A stretch of 17,486 nucleotides of DNA, from the NCBI GenBank assembly GCA_035544675.1, contig DATKCA010000057.1, positions 1 through 17,486 of the forward strand. The letters are read 5' to 3'. Shown here piece by piece: positions 1-7,505 of this stretch. The notes beneath the pieces are model-generated. The model was not told the origin of the DNA. It worked only from the letters and a program-made list of their open reading frames with translations, and did no database searches. Origin of the DNA: DATKCA01 sp035544675. Its GTDB lineage: Bacteria > Acidobacteriota > Thermoanaerobaculia > Gp7-AA8. The first letter of the stretch is position 1. Each line of letters opens with the position of its first letter. Made by a program: the position numbers and the translations under genes.

Positions 1-735
<735 letters not shown>

Positions 736-745
<10 letters not shown>

Positions 746-1095
746 GTAAGGACCTTCCGCTTCCAGGCGTAGAAGTAACCGATCAGCAGAATCGCGAGAA
801 AGATTGCCATCTCGATCGCGCCGAACCAGCCGAGCTGTTTGAACCGGATCGCCCACGGGAAGAGGAAGACCGTTTCAACGTCGAAAATGATGAAGAGAAC
901 GGCGACAAGGAAGTACCGCACCGAAAAACGATGATCGAACGCCAGCGAGGTCGCCGGCACGCCGCACTCGTACGGCTCGAGTTTCACCTTGTTCGGCCGC
1001 GACGCCCGGATGAGCGGCGTGAGGATGAAAAGAGTGAACACGGGCAGAGAGATCACGATGAGCGCCGCGACCAGCAAGACTGCGTAATTGGCCAT
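736..1095 (-). CDS. nuoA: NADH-quinone oxidoreductase subunit A (NuoA)
   Basis: NuoA (ND3 homologue) is a small membrane subunit of complex I located near the quinone-binding junction. The 119-residue product has the usual length and three hydrophobic helices at about residues 5-30, 60-80 and 88-110. It carries the hallmark loop between helices 1 and 2 with YECGVPA (Cys44), followed by the FDVETVFLFPWA motif. The ATG at 1095 has a GAGGAA ribosome-binding site just upstream. It is the first nuo gene, and nuoB follows with a 10-nt overlap. A TTGACT/TACAAT promoter lies about 25-53 nt upstream of the ATG, so nuo transcription can start here independently of the preceding methyltransferase gene. 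Confidence 0.96.
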
Positions 1096-1120
1096 TCGTT
1101 CCTCGGACGAGACGGTCGGT

Positions 1121-1148
1121 ATTGTAAACGGCGCTTGGGCAGAGTCAA
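1121..1148 (-). promoter_or_regulatory. sigma70-like promoter of the nuo genes
   Basis: On the minus strand TTGACT (1143-1148) and TACAAT (1121-1126) are separated by 16 bases; each hexamer matches the consensus at 5 of 6 positions. It begins within a few bases after the methyltransferase stop (1153-1155) and predicts a transcript start near 1114, leaving a short leader with the nuoA ribosome-binding site. This is motif evidence only. Confidence 0.65.
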
Positions 1149-1152
1149 AGGT

Positions 1153-2253
1153 TCAAAAGAGCGCGCGTTGAAAGCTCCATTCATCGAGAGCAATGCCTTT
1201 GGCCTGAACCAGAACGCGGATGTCGTTGCCGATGTCGTCCGGGAGGATCAGGCGCTTCGCCTCCTGCCGCTGCTGAAGAACATCGACCGCTTCCTCCAGT
1301 GACCCCACCTCGCCGCCCTGGGGCTGAAGATGTGGATGCTCAGCCGCTCCGAGAGCCAGCAGGAACCTGGCCTGCCGATCGAAGAAGAGCGTGCGGTAGC
1401 CCGCCCGCTCCCCCGCTCTCACCAGATCGGTGAAATTGATGTGCGCCGTCAGGTCCTGCCGCCCCGGATTTGCAAGCAGATCGCGAGTGACCCGATGACT
1501 GCCGTAGGCGGCCGCGGTCCCGAACCGGCGAAAGCGAAACAGCCGATCCTCGGGATAGCCGTAATCGAATGTGACGATCATGCCGGTTCGTGCTCTTTCG
1601 CACAGTTCCCGGTAGAACGCCTCCCATTCAAGCGAGATGTCGGCGAACTGTCCTTCCACCAGCGCGATGCCGCGCGCGGCGAAGTAATCCTGATAGGGTG
1701 CGGCAGCCTCACCCTCGGTCCAATCGAGCTCGCCTCCGGCGTCCATGACCCGGAGCTCGTGCAACCGATCTTCACGCTGAACGAGCCGCGCAAACGGAAA
1801 GGCGTCGAACAACTCGTTGCTCAACACCAGGTTCGCCCCTCCAAACTCGATCTCGTGCAGCGTCCGGACGATCGTCGCGCAGCGACCGGTGACCCGCTGC
1901 GGCGCCCGGTCTACGCCATAAAACCGAGGGCCCGGACCAGAGGCGGTTGCGCTCGCCTTGCATAGAGTATTGATGAGGGTTCCGTCGCCGCAGCCAATGT
2001 CCACAACTGTGGACATCTCGTCGCCGGCTCGGCGCACAAATTCGGTCACCAGGCGGTTCAGTGCGAACCCGAATACCGGGCTGATCAGGGGGCTGGTGAC
2101 GTAGTCACCCCCCTTCCCAATCGGACTGAAAGCGCTCGCGTAGTAGCCGAAGTCGGGATGATAAAGCGCCAACTCCATGAAGTCATGGAACGACAAGTCT
2201 CCGTATTGCAATAGTTTACGGATACCTTGGAGCGCCCCTGCGGGTTCGGCCAC
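1153..2253 (-). CDS. SAM-dependent methyltransferase, MidA/NDUFAF7 family (putative complex I assembly factor)
   Basis: The 366-residue protein belongs to the family of MidA/NDUFAF7 (Methyltransf_28, formerly DUF185). Visible family marks are the N-terminal block FMELALYHPDFGYY (25-38), the GGDYVTSP block (48-55), the SAM-binding loop VDIGCGDGTL (84-93), and SNELFDAFP (145-153). In mitochondria, NDUFAF7 dimethylates an arginine of NDUFS2, the homologue of NuoD, and is needed early in complex I assembly. Here the gene lies 57 nt upstream of nuoA on the same strand, so a role in modifying a complex I subunit is a reasonable inference. The start is a GTG at 2253; an in-frame TAA lies 12 nt upstream, so the frame cannot extend further. 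No good ribosome-binding site is visible. An ATG at 2264 is in another frame. The substrate is not shown by the sequence. Confidence 0.88.
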   Translation of the reverse strand: MAEPAGALQGIRKLLQYGDLSFHDFMELALYHPDFGYYASAFSPIGKGGDYVTSPLISPVFGFALNRLVTEFVRRAGDEMSTVVDIGCGDGTLINTLCKASATASGPGPRFYGVDRAPQRVTGRCATIVRTLHEIEFGGANLVLSNELFDAFPFARLVQREDRLHELRVMDAGGELDWTEGEAAAPYQDYFAARGIALVEGQFADISLEWEAFYRELCERARTGMIVTFDYGYPEDRLFRFRRFGTAAAYGSHRVTRDLLANPGRQDLTAHINFTDLVRAGERAGYRTLFFDRQARFLLALGAAEHPHLQPQGGEVGSLEEAVDVLQQRQEAKRLILPDDIGNDIRVLVQAKGIALDEWSFQRALF

Positions 2254-2338
2254 GGTGGAGACATCTTACAGCCGAACACCAACCGGGGGAGGCCATCCGA
2301 GTCGGCTGTGAGCCCTCCTTCCATAGTTATTCGTATCG

Positions 2339-2353
2339 TGGCACCCCGGTTGC
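2339..2353 (+). promoter_or_regulatory. sigma54 (-24/-12) promoter motif upstream of the first OmpA-family gene
   Basis: TGGCAC, five bases, then TTGC exactly matches the RpoN consensus, with the GG and GC dinucleotides 12 bases apart. It predicts a transcript start near 2365 and a leader of about 53 nt. That leader contains a 6-bp hairpin (GGCGAG/CTCGCC, near 2380-2397) and a strong ribosome-binding site. The motif lies in the 164-base gap between the divergent methyltransferase and OmpA-family genes, outside any gene. That gap also holds an inverted repeat, CAGCCGA (2269-2275) / TCGGCTG (2302-2308), a possible regulator site. Activator sites were not identified. Confidence 0.6.
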
Positions 2354-2417
2354 GATGATGAGGGCAAGAACGTTGGGCGGCGAGCTCGGACTCGCCGATA
2401 AGGTTCAAGGAGGCAAC

Positions 2418-3065
2418 ATGAACAGGTTTTTCGCGGCAATGCTGATTGTGGCTCTCGCGGTGACCCCCGCCTTCGCGGACGTCGCCACGGAACGAGACAA
2501 GACCCGGAAGGGCGCTGCCATCGGTGGTGTGGCCGGGGCGATCGTCGGCGGCGTTCTCGGCAACAACCGCGGGAGCGGCAACGCCAAGCGCGGCGTGGCG
2601 ATCGGAGGCGTGGTGGGCGCGGCAACGGGTGCCATCGTCGGGGCCATGATGGACCGGCAGGAGCGCGAGCTCCGGCAGATCGAAGGCGTCGACGTGACCC
2701 GCATCGACGATGACGAGCTGAAGGTCACGGTGAGGAACGAGGTCCTGTTCGACTACAACTCGACGGCCCTTCGTCCGGCCTCGCGCAGTGCGCTTCGCGA
2801 GATGGCGGAAGTGTTCGACCGTTACCGGGACACGACGATCGTCGTGGCTGGCCATGCGGACTCGACCGGATCGGCGGCTTACAACCAGCGTCTCTCCGAG
2901 CGGCGCGCGGACTCGGTCTCGCGCTACCTGGAAGACCTCGGCGTCCGCGGCTCGCGGATCGATACGGTCGGCTACGGGGAGTCACAGCCTCGCGCTACGA
3001 ACAACACCGCCAGCGGACGGCAGCAGAACCGCCGGGTGGAGCTCCATGTGAGGGCCAACGCCTGA
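2418..3065 (+). CDS. OmpA-family envelope protein with glycine zipper (paralogue 1)
   Basis: This 215-residue exported protein is predicted to link the outer membrane or periplasm to peptidoglycan. It has a signal peptide (1-20, cleavage after AFA), two Gly-rich zipper segments (about 32-49 and 59-76) that may insert in or associate with a membrane, and a C-terminal OmpA peptidoglycan-binding domain (about 105-213). The domain shows GHADSTG (145-151), LSERRADSV (159-167), GYGES (185-189) and NRRVELHV (204-211). The layout resembles YiaD-type proteins. The ATG at 2418 is chosen over an upstream in-frame ATG (2355) because AAGGAGG lies at 2407-2413 and the signal peptide starts there. The upstream ATG also sits inside the predicted promoter region. 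A strong terminator follows at 3090. The next gene is a paralogue of identical length. Confidence 0.92.
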   Translation: MNRFFAAMLIVALAVTPAFADVATERDKTRKGAAIGGVAGAIVGGVLGNNRGSGNAKRGVAIGGVVGAATGAIVGAMMDRQERELRQIEGVDVTRIDDDELKVTVRNEVLFDYNSTALRPASRSALREMAEVFDRYRDTTIVVAGHADSTGSAAYNQRLSERRADSVSRYLEDLGVRGSRIDTVGYGESQPRATNNTASGRQQNRRVELHVRANA

Positions 3066-3089
3066 GCGGGTATCAAACGTGAACTGGAG

Positions 3090-3120
3090 AAGGACGCTCG
3101 GCAGAGCGTCCTTTTCTTTT
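3090..3120 (+). terminator. intrinsic terminator after OmpA-family paralogue 1
   Basis: A perfect 10-bp stem, AAGGACGCTC (3090-3099) with GAGCGTCCTT (3104-3113), closes a GGCA loop and is followed by TTCTTTT. This is a textbook rho-independent terminator. It lies 25 nt after the stop and separates the two paralogues transcriptionally. Confidence 0.9.
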
Positions 3121-3202
3121 GGAGCCCATGCCGGGCACAGCCGGAGCGCCGGCGTTGCGTCCCGGTGAACAGCAGTCTTTTTTCTTACTTGGAGGAGTCA
3201 GA

Positions 3203-3850
3203 ATGATTCGCAAAAGCCTAATTCTCTTATTGATCGTCGGGTTCACATTTGCGTGCGTGTCGGCTGACGATCCGAACCGCCGGACCAAGCAGGGCGCGGC
3301 CACGGGTGCTGCCACCGGAGCGGTGGTTGGCGGGGTCATCGGTAACCAGTCCGGAAGCAACCGGACCGGAGCGGTCGTGGGCGGAGTGGCCGGTGCGGCG
3401 ATCGGAGCCGCAATCGGACGGCGCATGGACCAGCAGGAGCGTGAGCTGCGCCAGATCGAAGGGGTCGAGGTGACGCGGCCGTCCGAGGGCGAGATCGAAG
3501 TGCGCCTGACGAGTGACATCCTTTTCGACGTCGATTCGTCGTCACTCCGTTCGACGTCGCGAGATACGTTGCGTGAGCTGGCCTCGACGTTCGGCCGCTA
3601 TGCGGACATCAACTACATCGAGGTCGAGGGTCACACGGACTCGACGGGTACCGAAAGCTACAACCAGGACCTGTCGGAGCGCCGGGCTGCTTCGGTGCGC
3701 GGCTACCTTGTCGATCAGGGCGTGTCGAGCACGCGGATCGTGGCTCGTGGATACGGTGAGATGCGTCCGAAGGTCAGCAACGCCACGGCCAGCGGACGTC
3801 AACTGAACCGCCGCGTGGAGATTCACGTTCTGGCGCGGGAACAGTCGTAA
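3203..3850 (+). CDS. OmpA-family envelope protein with glycine zipper (paralogue 2)
   Basis: This protein also has 215 residues and the same plan as its upstream neighbour: N-terminal hydrophobic signal (1-17), Gly-rich zipper segments (about 31-48 and 56-73), the shared linker QERELRQIEGV (78-88), and an OmpA domain. The domain shows GHTDSTG (143-149), LSERRAASV (157-165), GYGEM (183-187) and NRRVEIHV (202-209). A cysteine at position 18 follows the hydrophobic stretch, but FTFAC is a poor lipobox, so lipid modification is uncertain. The ATG at 3203 has GGAGGAG ten bases upstream; the frame is open further 5' but without a signal. Close similarity to the previous gene indicates tandem duplication with sequence divergence. 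No convincing promoter was found in 3121-3202, so its own promoter or some read-through past the terminator must supply the transcript. Confidence 0.92.
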   Translation: MIRKSLILLLIVGFTFACVSADDPNRRTKQGAATGAATGAVVGGVIGNQSGSNRTGAVVGGVAGAAIGAAIGRRMDQQERELRQIEGVEVTRPSEGEIEVRLTSDILFDVDSSSLRSTSRDTLRELASTFGRYADINYIEVEGHTDSTGTESYNQDLSERRAASVRGYLVDQGVSSTRIVARGYGEMRPKVSNATASGRQLNRRVEIHVLAREQS

Positions 3851-3865
3851 GTCAGAGTAGTGGTG

Positions 3866-3887
3866 GCGGCGGTGGCCTCACCGCCGC
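3866..3887. repeat. palindromic repeat, family 1 (copy b)
   Basis: A perfect 9-bp stem, GCGGCGGTG with CACCGCCGC, has a GCCT loop and the core GGTGGCCTCACC (3871-3882). It lies 16 nt after the stop of OmpA-family paralogue 2. The core differs by one base from the copies at 10701 and, reversed, at 3954 and 78. It has no T-tract. Confidence 0.7.
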
Positions 3888-3946
3888 AACCGAGGCGCGG
3901 GTGATGACGCCCTGTGCCTCCGTGTTGGGATCGCGCGCCTTGCGGG

Positions 3947-3972
3947 GAGCGCGGGTGAGGACACCCGCGCTC
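3947..3972. repeat. palindromic repeat, family 1 (copy c), possible terminator
   Basis: A perfect 11-bp stem, GAGCGCGGGTG with CACCCGCGCTC, has an AGGA loop; the core is GGTGAGGACACC (3954-3965). It lies 60 bp after copy b in the opposite orientation, the pairing seen in BIME-type repeats. It is followed by a weak pyrimidine run (TTCCCCTTT), so it may also stop transcription before the hppA promoter. The rest of 3851-4064 holds only this repeat pair, the hppA promoter and the hppA leader hairpin. Confidence 0.75.
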
Positions 3973-3979
3973 TTCCCCT

Positions 3980-4008
3980 TTGCACCGGTTGAGATCCTCG
4001 GCTAGAAT
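3980..4008 (+). promoter_or_regulatory. candidate hppA promoter
   Basis: TAGAAT (4003-4008, 5 of 6 matches to TATAAT) lies 17 bases after a weak TTGCAC (3980-3985). The predicted transcript start is near 4015. The leader would contain a hairpin, GAGTGG (4024-4029) with CCACTC (4037-4042), whose loop TGTCCTG resembles the family 1 repeat core, and then the ribosome-binding site CGGAGG (4055-4060). Confidence 0.45.
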
Positions 4009-4064
4009 CCGCGCGCCCCTTAAGAGTGGTGTCCTGCCACTCGCCAGCCCATCACGGAGGAATC

Positions 4065-6590
4065 ATGAAGTCCTGGATCATGCGCGCTCTGCTGCTCGCG
4101 ATGGTTACGGTTCTCGCGACCGGCACTGTTGCAATGGCGCAGGAGTCACACCCCACGTCGAACCCGAACATCGCCGCGCAGGAATCGCAGCCGGCGGCCC
4201 AGCCCATGAAAGCGCGAAGCGAGGCGGACCTCATCCTGCCCGACCTGGGCAGCGTGACGTTTATGGGCATTCCGGGAGACAAGCTTCTGCTCGGCGGCCT
4301 GGTGGTCTGCATTCTCGGCCTGCTTTTCGGCGTGATGATGTACACGCAGCTCAAAGCTTTGCCGGTGCACCGGTCGATGCGCGAGATCTCGGAGCTGATC
4401 TACGAGACGTGCAAGACGTATCTCGTGACGCAGGGCAAGTTCATCCTGCTCCTCGAGGTGTTCATCGGCACGATCATGGTGGTGTACTTCGGATTCCTGC
4501 GCCATTTCGACGCCGTGCGCGTGGTCATCATTCTCGCGGCCAGCCTCGTCGGTATTGCCGGCAGCTACGGGGTGGCGTGGTTCGGCATCCGGATCAACAC
4601 GTTCGCGAACTCGCGCTCCGCGTTTGCGTCGCTGCGCGGGAAGCCGTTCCCGACCTACTCGATCCCGCTCAAGGCCGGCATGTCGATCGGCATGCTGCTG
4701 ATCTCGACCGAGCTCCTGATCATGCTGGCCATCCTTCTGTTCGTGCCCGGCGATTACGCGGGGCCGGTCTTCATCGGCTTCGCCATCGGCGAGTCGCTGG
4801 GCGCTGCCGCGCTGCGAATCGCCGGCGGCATCTTCACGAAGATCGCCGACATCGGCTCGGACCTGATGAAGATCGTCTTCGACATCAAGGAAGACGATGC
4901 CCGCAATCCGGGCGTGATCGCGGACTGCGTTGGAGACAACGCCGGCGACTCGGTGGGGCCGACCGCCGACGGCTTCGAGACCTACGGCGTGACAGGAGTC
5001 GCTCTGATCACGTTCATCCTGCTGGCCGTGACCGATCCGACCGTGCAGGTCCAGCTCCTGGTCTGGATCTTCGCGATGCGCATCCTGATGATCATCACGT
5101 CCGGCGTGTCCTACTTTCTCAACGAAGCCTTCGCCAGGGCACGGTATGGCCACGCGGACAAGATGAACTTCGAGGCCCCCCTCACGTCGCTGGTGTGGCT
5201 GACGTCGATTCTCTCGGTTGCGGTCACATTCATCGTGTCGAAGATGCTCATCCCCACCCTGGGCGGCGATACCTCGATGTGGTGGAAGCTATCCGCCATC
5301 ATCACCTGCGGAACGCTGGCCGGCGCGATCATTCCGGAGCTGGTCAAGGTCTTCACCTCCACCGAGTCACGCCACGTTCGCGAGATCGTCACGGCATCCC
5401 GCGAGGGCGGCGCCTCGCTGAACATCCTGTCGGGGTTCGTGGCCGGGAACTTCTCCGCGTACTGGATGGGTCTGGCCATCACCGGCCTGATGGGCATCGC
5501 TGCGTGGGTGGCCGGGACATTTCCCGGCGGCGAGCAGGCCCTCATGATCGCTCCGGCCATCTTCGCGTTCGGACTGGTCGCCTTCGGCTTCCTGGGCATG
5601 GGACCGGTGACGATCGCCGTCGACTCGTACGGCCCGGTCACGGACAACGCCCAGTCGGTCTTCGAGCTGTCCACGATCGAGACGCTCCCGGGGATCGATG
5701 CTGAAGTGGAGCGCGACTTCGGGTTCACTCCGGCCTGGCAGAAGGGCAAGGACTTTCTCGAGGAGAACGACGGAGCGGGCAACACGTTCAAGGCCACGGC
5801 CAAGCCCGTGCTGATCGGCACGGCGGTGGTCGGCGCCACGACCATGATCTTCGCGATCATCGTCATGCTGACGAACGGTCTGACCATCGACATCGACAAG
5901 CTGTCGCTGCTCCATCCCCAGTTCCTTCTCGGGTTGATTGTCGGCGGCTCGGTCATCTACTGGTTCACCGGCGCCGCCACGCAGGCGGTGTCGACGGGCG
6001 CATATCGCGCCGTGGAGTTCATCAAGAAGAACATCAACCTCGCCGCCGGGGCCACCAAAGCCTCGGTCGAAGACTCCAAAAAGGTCGTGGAGATCTGCAC
6101 CCAGTATGCGCAGAAGGGCATGTTCAACATCTTCATGACCATCTTCTTCTCGACGCTCGCCTTTGCGTGCTTCGAGCCGTTCTTCTTCATCGGATACCTG
6201 ATCTCCATCGCGCTTTTCGGGCTGTTCCAGGCCATCTTCATGGCCAACGCCGGCGGGGCGTGGGACAACGCCAAGAAAATCGTGGAAGTGGAACTGAAGG
6301 CCAAGGGGACTCCCCTCCACGCGGCCGTGGTCGTCGGCGACACCGTTGGCGATCCGTTCAAGGACACCTCCTCGGTGGCCATGAATCCGGTCATCAAATT
6401 CACCACTCTGTTCGGCCTGCTGGCGGTCGAGCTGGCCGTGGAGATGACGCGCGCCGGACAGGGCGGGCTGACGCAGATCCTGGCCGCTGTCTTCTTCATC
6501 GTCTCCACGATCTTCGTCTATCGTTCGTTCTACGGAATGCGCATCGGCACCGAGACCGGCGATGCGCAGGCTCACGCCGCCGCGCACTGA
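4065..6590 (+). CDS. hppA: membrane-bound proton-translocating pyrophosphatase, divergent clade
   Basis: This 841-residue polytopic protein hydrolyses pyrophosphate and pumps cations, most likely protons, across the cytoplasmic membrane. The active-site signatures are present: TKIADIGSD (258-266), EDDARNP (276-282), GDNAGDS (290-296), GPVTDNAQ (523-530), NAGGAWDNAKK (728-738) and VGDTVGDPFKD (757-767). Compared with the usual DVGADLVGKVE, this protein reads DIGSDLMKIVF, so the Lys and Glu of that motif are shifted or replaced. Lys576 in GNTFKA suggests the potassium-independent class. From family knowledge these features point to a divergent clade reported to contain Na+-regulated proton pumps. 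The N-terminus has a signal-like segment (1-26, ending AMAQ) and a Gln/Pro-rich stretch before the first core helix. The ATG at 4065 is chosen for its GGAGG; the upstream frame lacks one. The next gene starts 7 nt after the stop. Confidence 0.95.
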   Translation: MKSWIMRALLLAMVTVLATGTVAMAQESHPTSNPNIAAQESQPAAQPMKARSEADLILPDLGSVTFMGIPGDKLLLGGLVVCILGLLFGVMMYTQLKALPVHRSMREISELIYETCKTYLVTQGKFILLLEVFIGTIMVVYFGFLRHFDAVRVVIILAASLVGIAGSYGVAWFGIRINTFANSRSAFASLRGKPFPTYSIPLKAGMSIGMLLISTELLIMLAILLFVPGDYAGPVFIGFAIGESLGAAALRIAGGIFTKIADIGSDLMKIVFDIKEDDARNPGVIADCVGDNAGDSVGPTADGFETYGVTGVALITFILLAVTDPTVQVQLLVWIFAMRILMIITSGVSYFLNEAFARARYGHADKMNFEAPLTSLVWLTSILSVAVTFIVSKMLIPTLGGDTSMWWKLSAIITCGTLAGAIIPELVKVFTSTESRHVREIVTASREGGASLNILSGFVAGNFSAYWMGLAITGLMGIAAWVAGTFPGGEQALMIAPAIFAFGLVAFGFLGMGPVTIAVDSYGPVTDNAQSVFELSTIETLPGIDAEVERDFGFTPAWQKGKDFLEENDGAGNTFKATAKPVLIGTAVVGATTMIFAIIVMLTNGLTIDIDKLSLLHPQFLLGLIVGGSVIYWFTGAATQAVSTGAYRAVEFIKKNINLAAGATKASVEDSKKVVEICTQYAQKGMFNIFMTIFFSTLAFACFEPFFFIGYLISIALFGLFQAIFMANAGGAWDNAKKIVEVELKAKGTPLHAAVVVGDTVGDPFKDTSSVAMNPVIKFTTLFGLLAVELAVEMTRAGQGGLTQILAAVFFIVSTIFVYRSFYGMRIGTETGDAQAHAAAH

Positions 6591-6597
6591 GGCAACC

Positions 6598-7047
6598 ATG
6601 AAAACACTCACCTCCATCGCGCTCGCACTGATGATCCCGGCGGCCTCCCTGGCCGGCGAGATCATCAAGCGGGGCATGGCCATCGACCCGAACACCAGAG
6701 TCGTTCCCCTGGAAGATGTCCTGCAGAAGCCGGACGCGTACATGGAAGCGCCGGTCGTCGTCGACGGCGTCATCACGAAGGCCTGCTCGAACAAAGGCTG
6801 CTGGATGCAGCTCGCGCCTGAGGCCGGTCAGGACGGCGTGCGAGTGACCTTCAAGGACTACGGCTTCTTCGTGCCCATCGACTCGAAGGGCGTGCAGGCG
6901 CGAGCCGAAGGCGTGGCGTCGCTCAAGAAGCTCTCGAAGAAGGATGCCGACCACCTGGAGGGTGAAGGGGCGAAGCTCTCGCGCAACGCCGATGGAACGG
7001 CGAACGAGGTCTCGTTCGTGGCCAGCGGCGTCGAGCTGCGAAGGTAG
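6598..7047 (+). CDS. periplasmic DUF4920-domain protein
   Basis: The 149-residue product has a signal peptide (1-19, cleavage near SLA-GE) followed by a DUF4920-type domain. The visible marks are GVITKACSNKGCWM (57-70, with Cys63 and Cys68) and VRVTFKDYGFFVP. The two cysteines could bind metal or form a disulfide. The biochemical role of this family is not known to me. The ATG at 6598 is 7 nt after the hppA stop and is chosen over an upstream ATG at 6562 because the signal peptide begins here. Co-expression with hppA by translational coupling is likely. The next gene begins 4 nt after its stop. Confidence 0.8.
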   Translation: MKTLTSIALALMIPAASLAGEIIKRGMAIDPNTRVVPLEDVLQKPDAYMEAPVVVDGVITKACSNKGCWMQLAPEAGQDGVRVTFKDYGFFVPIDSKGVQARAEGVASLKKLSKKDADHLEGEGAKLSRNADGTANEVSFVASGVELRR

Positions 7048-7051
7048 GCTC

Positions 7052-7486
7052 TTGAACTTCCTCGACGCCGCGATCGCCGAGGCCGAGCTGGGTCTCCGCG
7101 AAGGAGGCGTCCCCATCGGCGCTGTGCTGGTCCACGAGGGCAGGATCATCGGTCGCGGCCACAATCGCCGGATCCAGCGCGGCAGTGCCACTCTTCACGG
7201 CGAGACCGACGCGCTCGAGAACGCCGGCCGCCTTCCGGCACGCGTCTACCGCGAGAGCGTCATGTACACGACCCTCTCCCCGTGCGCGATGTGCAGCGGA
7301 GCCATCCTGCTGTACCGCATCCCCCGCGTGGTCGTCGGCGAGAACAGGACGTTCATGGGCGAGGAAGAGCTGCTCCGCCAGCGCGGGGTCGCCGTCGAAG
7401 TCGTGCAGGACGCCACCTGCATCCGCCTGATGACGGACTTCATCAAGGCGAACCCGGAGCTGTGGAACGAGGACATCGGCCTCTGA
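7052..7486 (+). CDS. cytosine deaminase, yeast FCY1-like (CDA superfamily)
   Basis: The enzyme is predicted to convert cytosine to uracil, or to deaminate a related base, using one zinc ion. The 144 residues include the zinc and proton-shuttle signature HGETDALEN (His49, Glu51) and PCAMC (Cys78, Cys81). The His-to-Cys spacing of 29 equals that of yeast cytosine deaminase. Similarity to the yeast enzyme runs the whole length as I recall it: GGVPIGA near 18-24, GRGHN (34-38), GSATLHGE (44-51), YTTLSPC (72-78), VVGEN (94-98) and the C-terminal W-EDIG. It is therefore unlike the large bacterial CodA amidohydrolase and nearer to FCY1 than to TadA. The TTG at 7052 is chosen because AAGGTAGG lies just upstream; no nearer ATG preserves the N-terminal helix. 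It is the last gene of the hppA group. Substrate preference is inferred. Confidence 0.85.
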   Translation: MNFLDAAIAEAELGLREGGVPIGAVLVHEGRIIGRGHNRRIQRGSATLHGETDALENAGRLPARVYRESVMYTTLSPCAMCSGAILLYRIPRVVVGENRTFMGEEELLRQRGVAVEVVQDATCIRLMTDFIKANPELWNEDIGL

Positions 7487-7499
7487 GGCCGCGGGCCTC
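7485..7499. terminator. short palindrome between convergent genes
   Basis: GAGGCC (7485-7490) and GGCCTC (7494-7499) form a 6-bp stem around a GCG loop. It overlaps the TGA stop of the cytosine deaminase gene and lies 6 nt from the convergent gene's stop. There is no T-tract, so bidirectional termination is only possible, not shown. Confidence 0.4.
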
Positions 7500-7505
7500 G
7501 GACGC

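Noticed and set aside
2355..2417. Upstream in-frame ATG extending the first OmpA-family gene by 21 residues
   Set aside because: The extension precedes a clear signal peptide, and the ATG at 2418 has an AAGGAGG site. The upstream ATG overlaps the sigma54 promoter motif.
3143..3158. Possible sigma54 site before the second OmpA-family gene
   Set aside because: The GG and GC dinucleotides are 14 rather than 12 bases apart and the hexamer is poor.
4146..5153. Long minus-strand open frame opposite hppA (335 codons)
   Set aside because: Composition is rich in His, Asp, Glu, Arg and Gly, typical of an antisense frame in GC-rich coding sequence, and hppA on the other strand is certain.
5367..6794. 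475-codon minus-strand frame opposite hppA and the DUF4920 gene
   Set aside because: It has shadow-type composition and spans two recognised genes on the other strand.
7052..7486. Annotation as tRNA adenosine deaminase TadA
   Set aside because: The motif is HGE with PCAMC in a yeast-cytosine-deaminase-like context, and the C-terminus has EDIG; TadA normally shows HAE and a different C-terminus.
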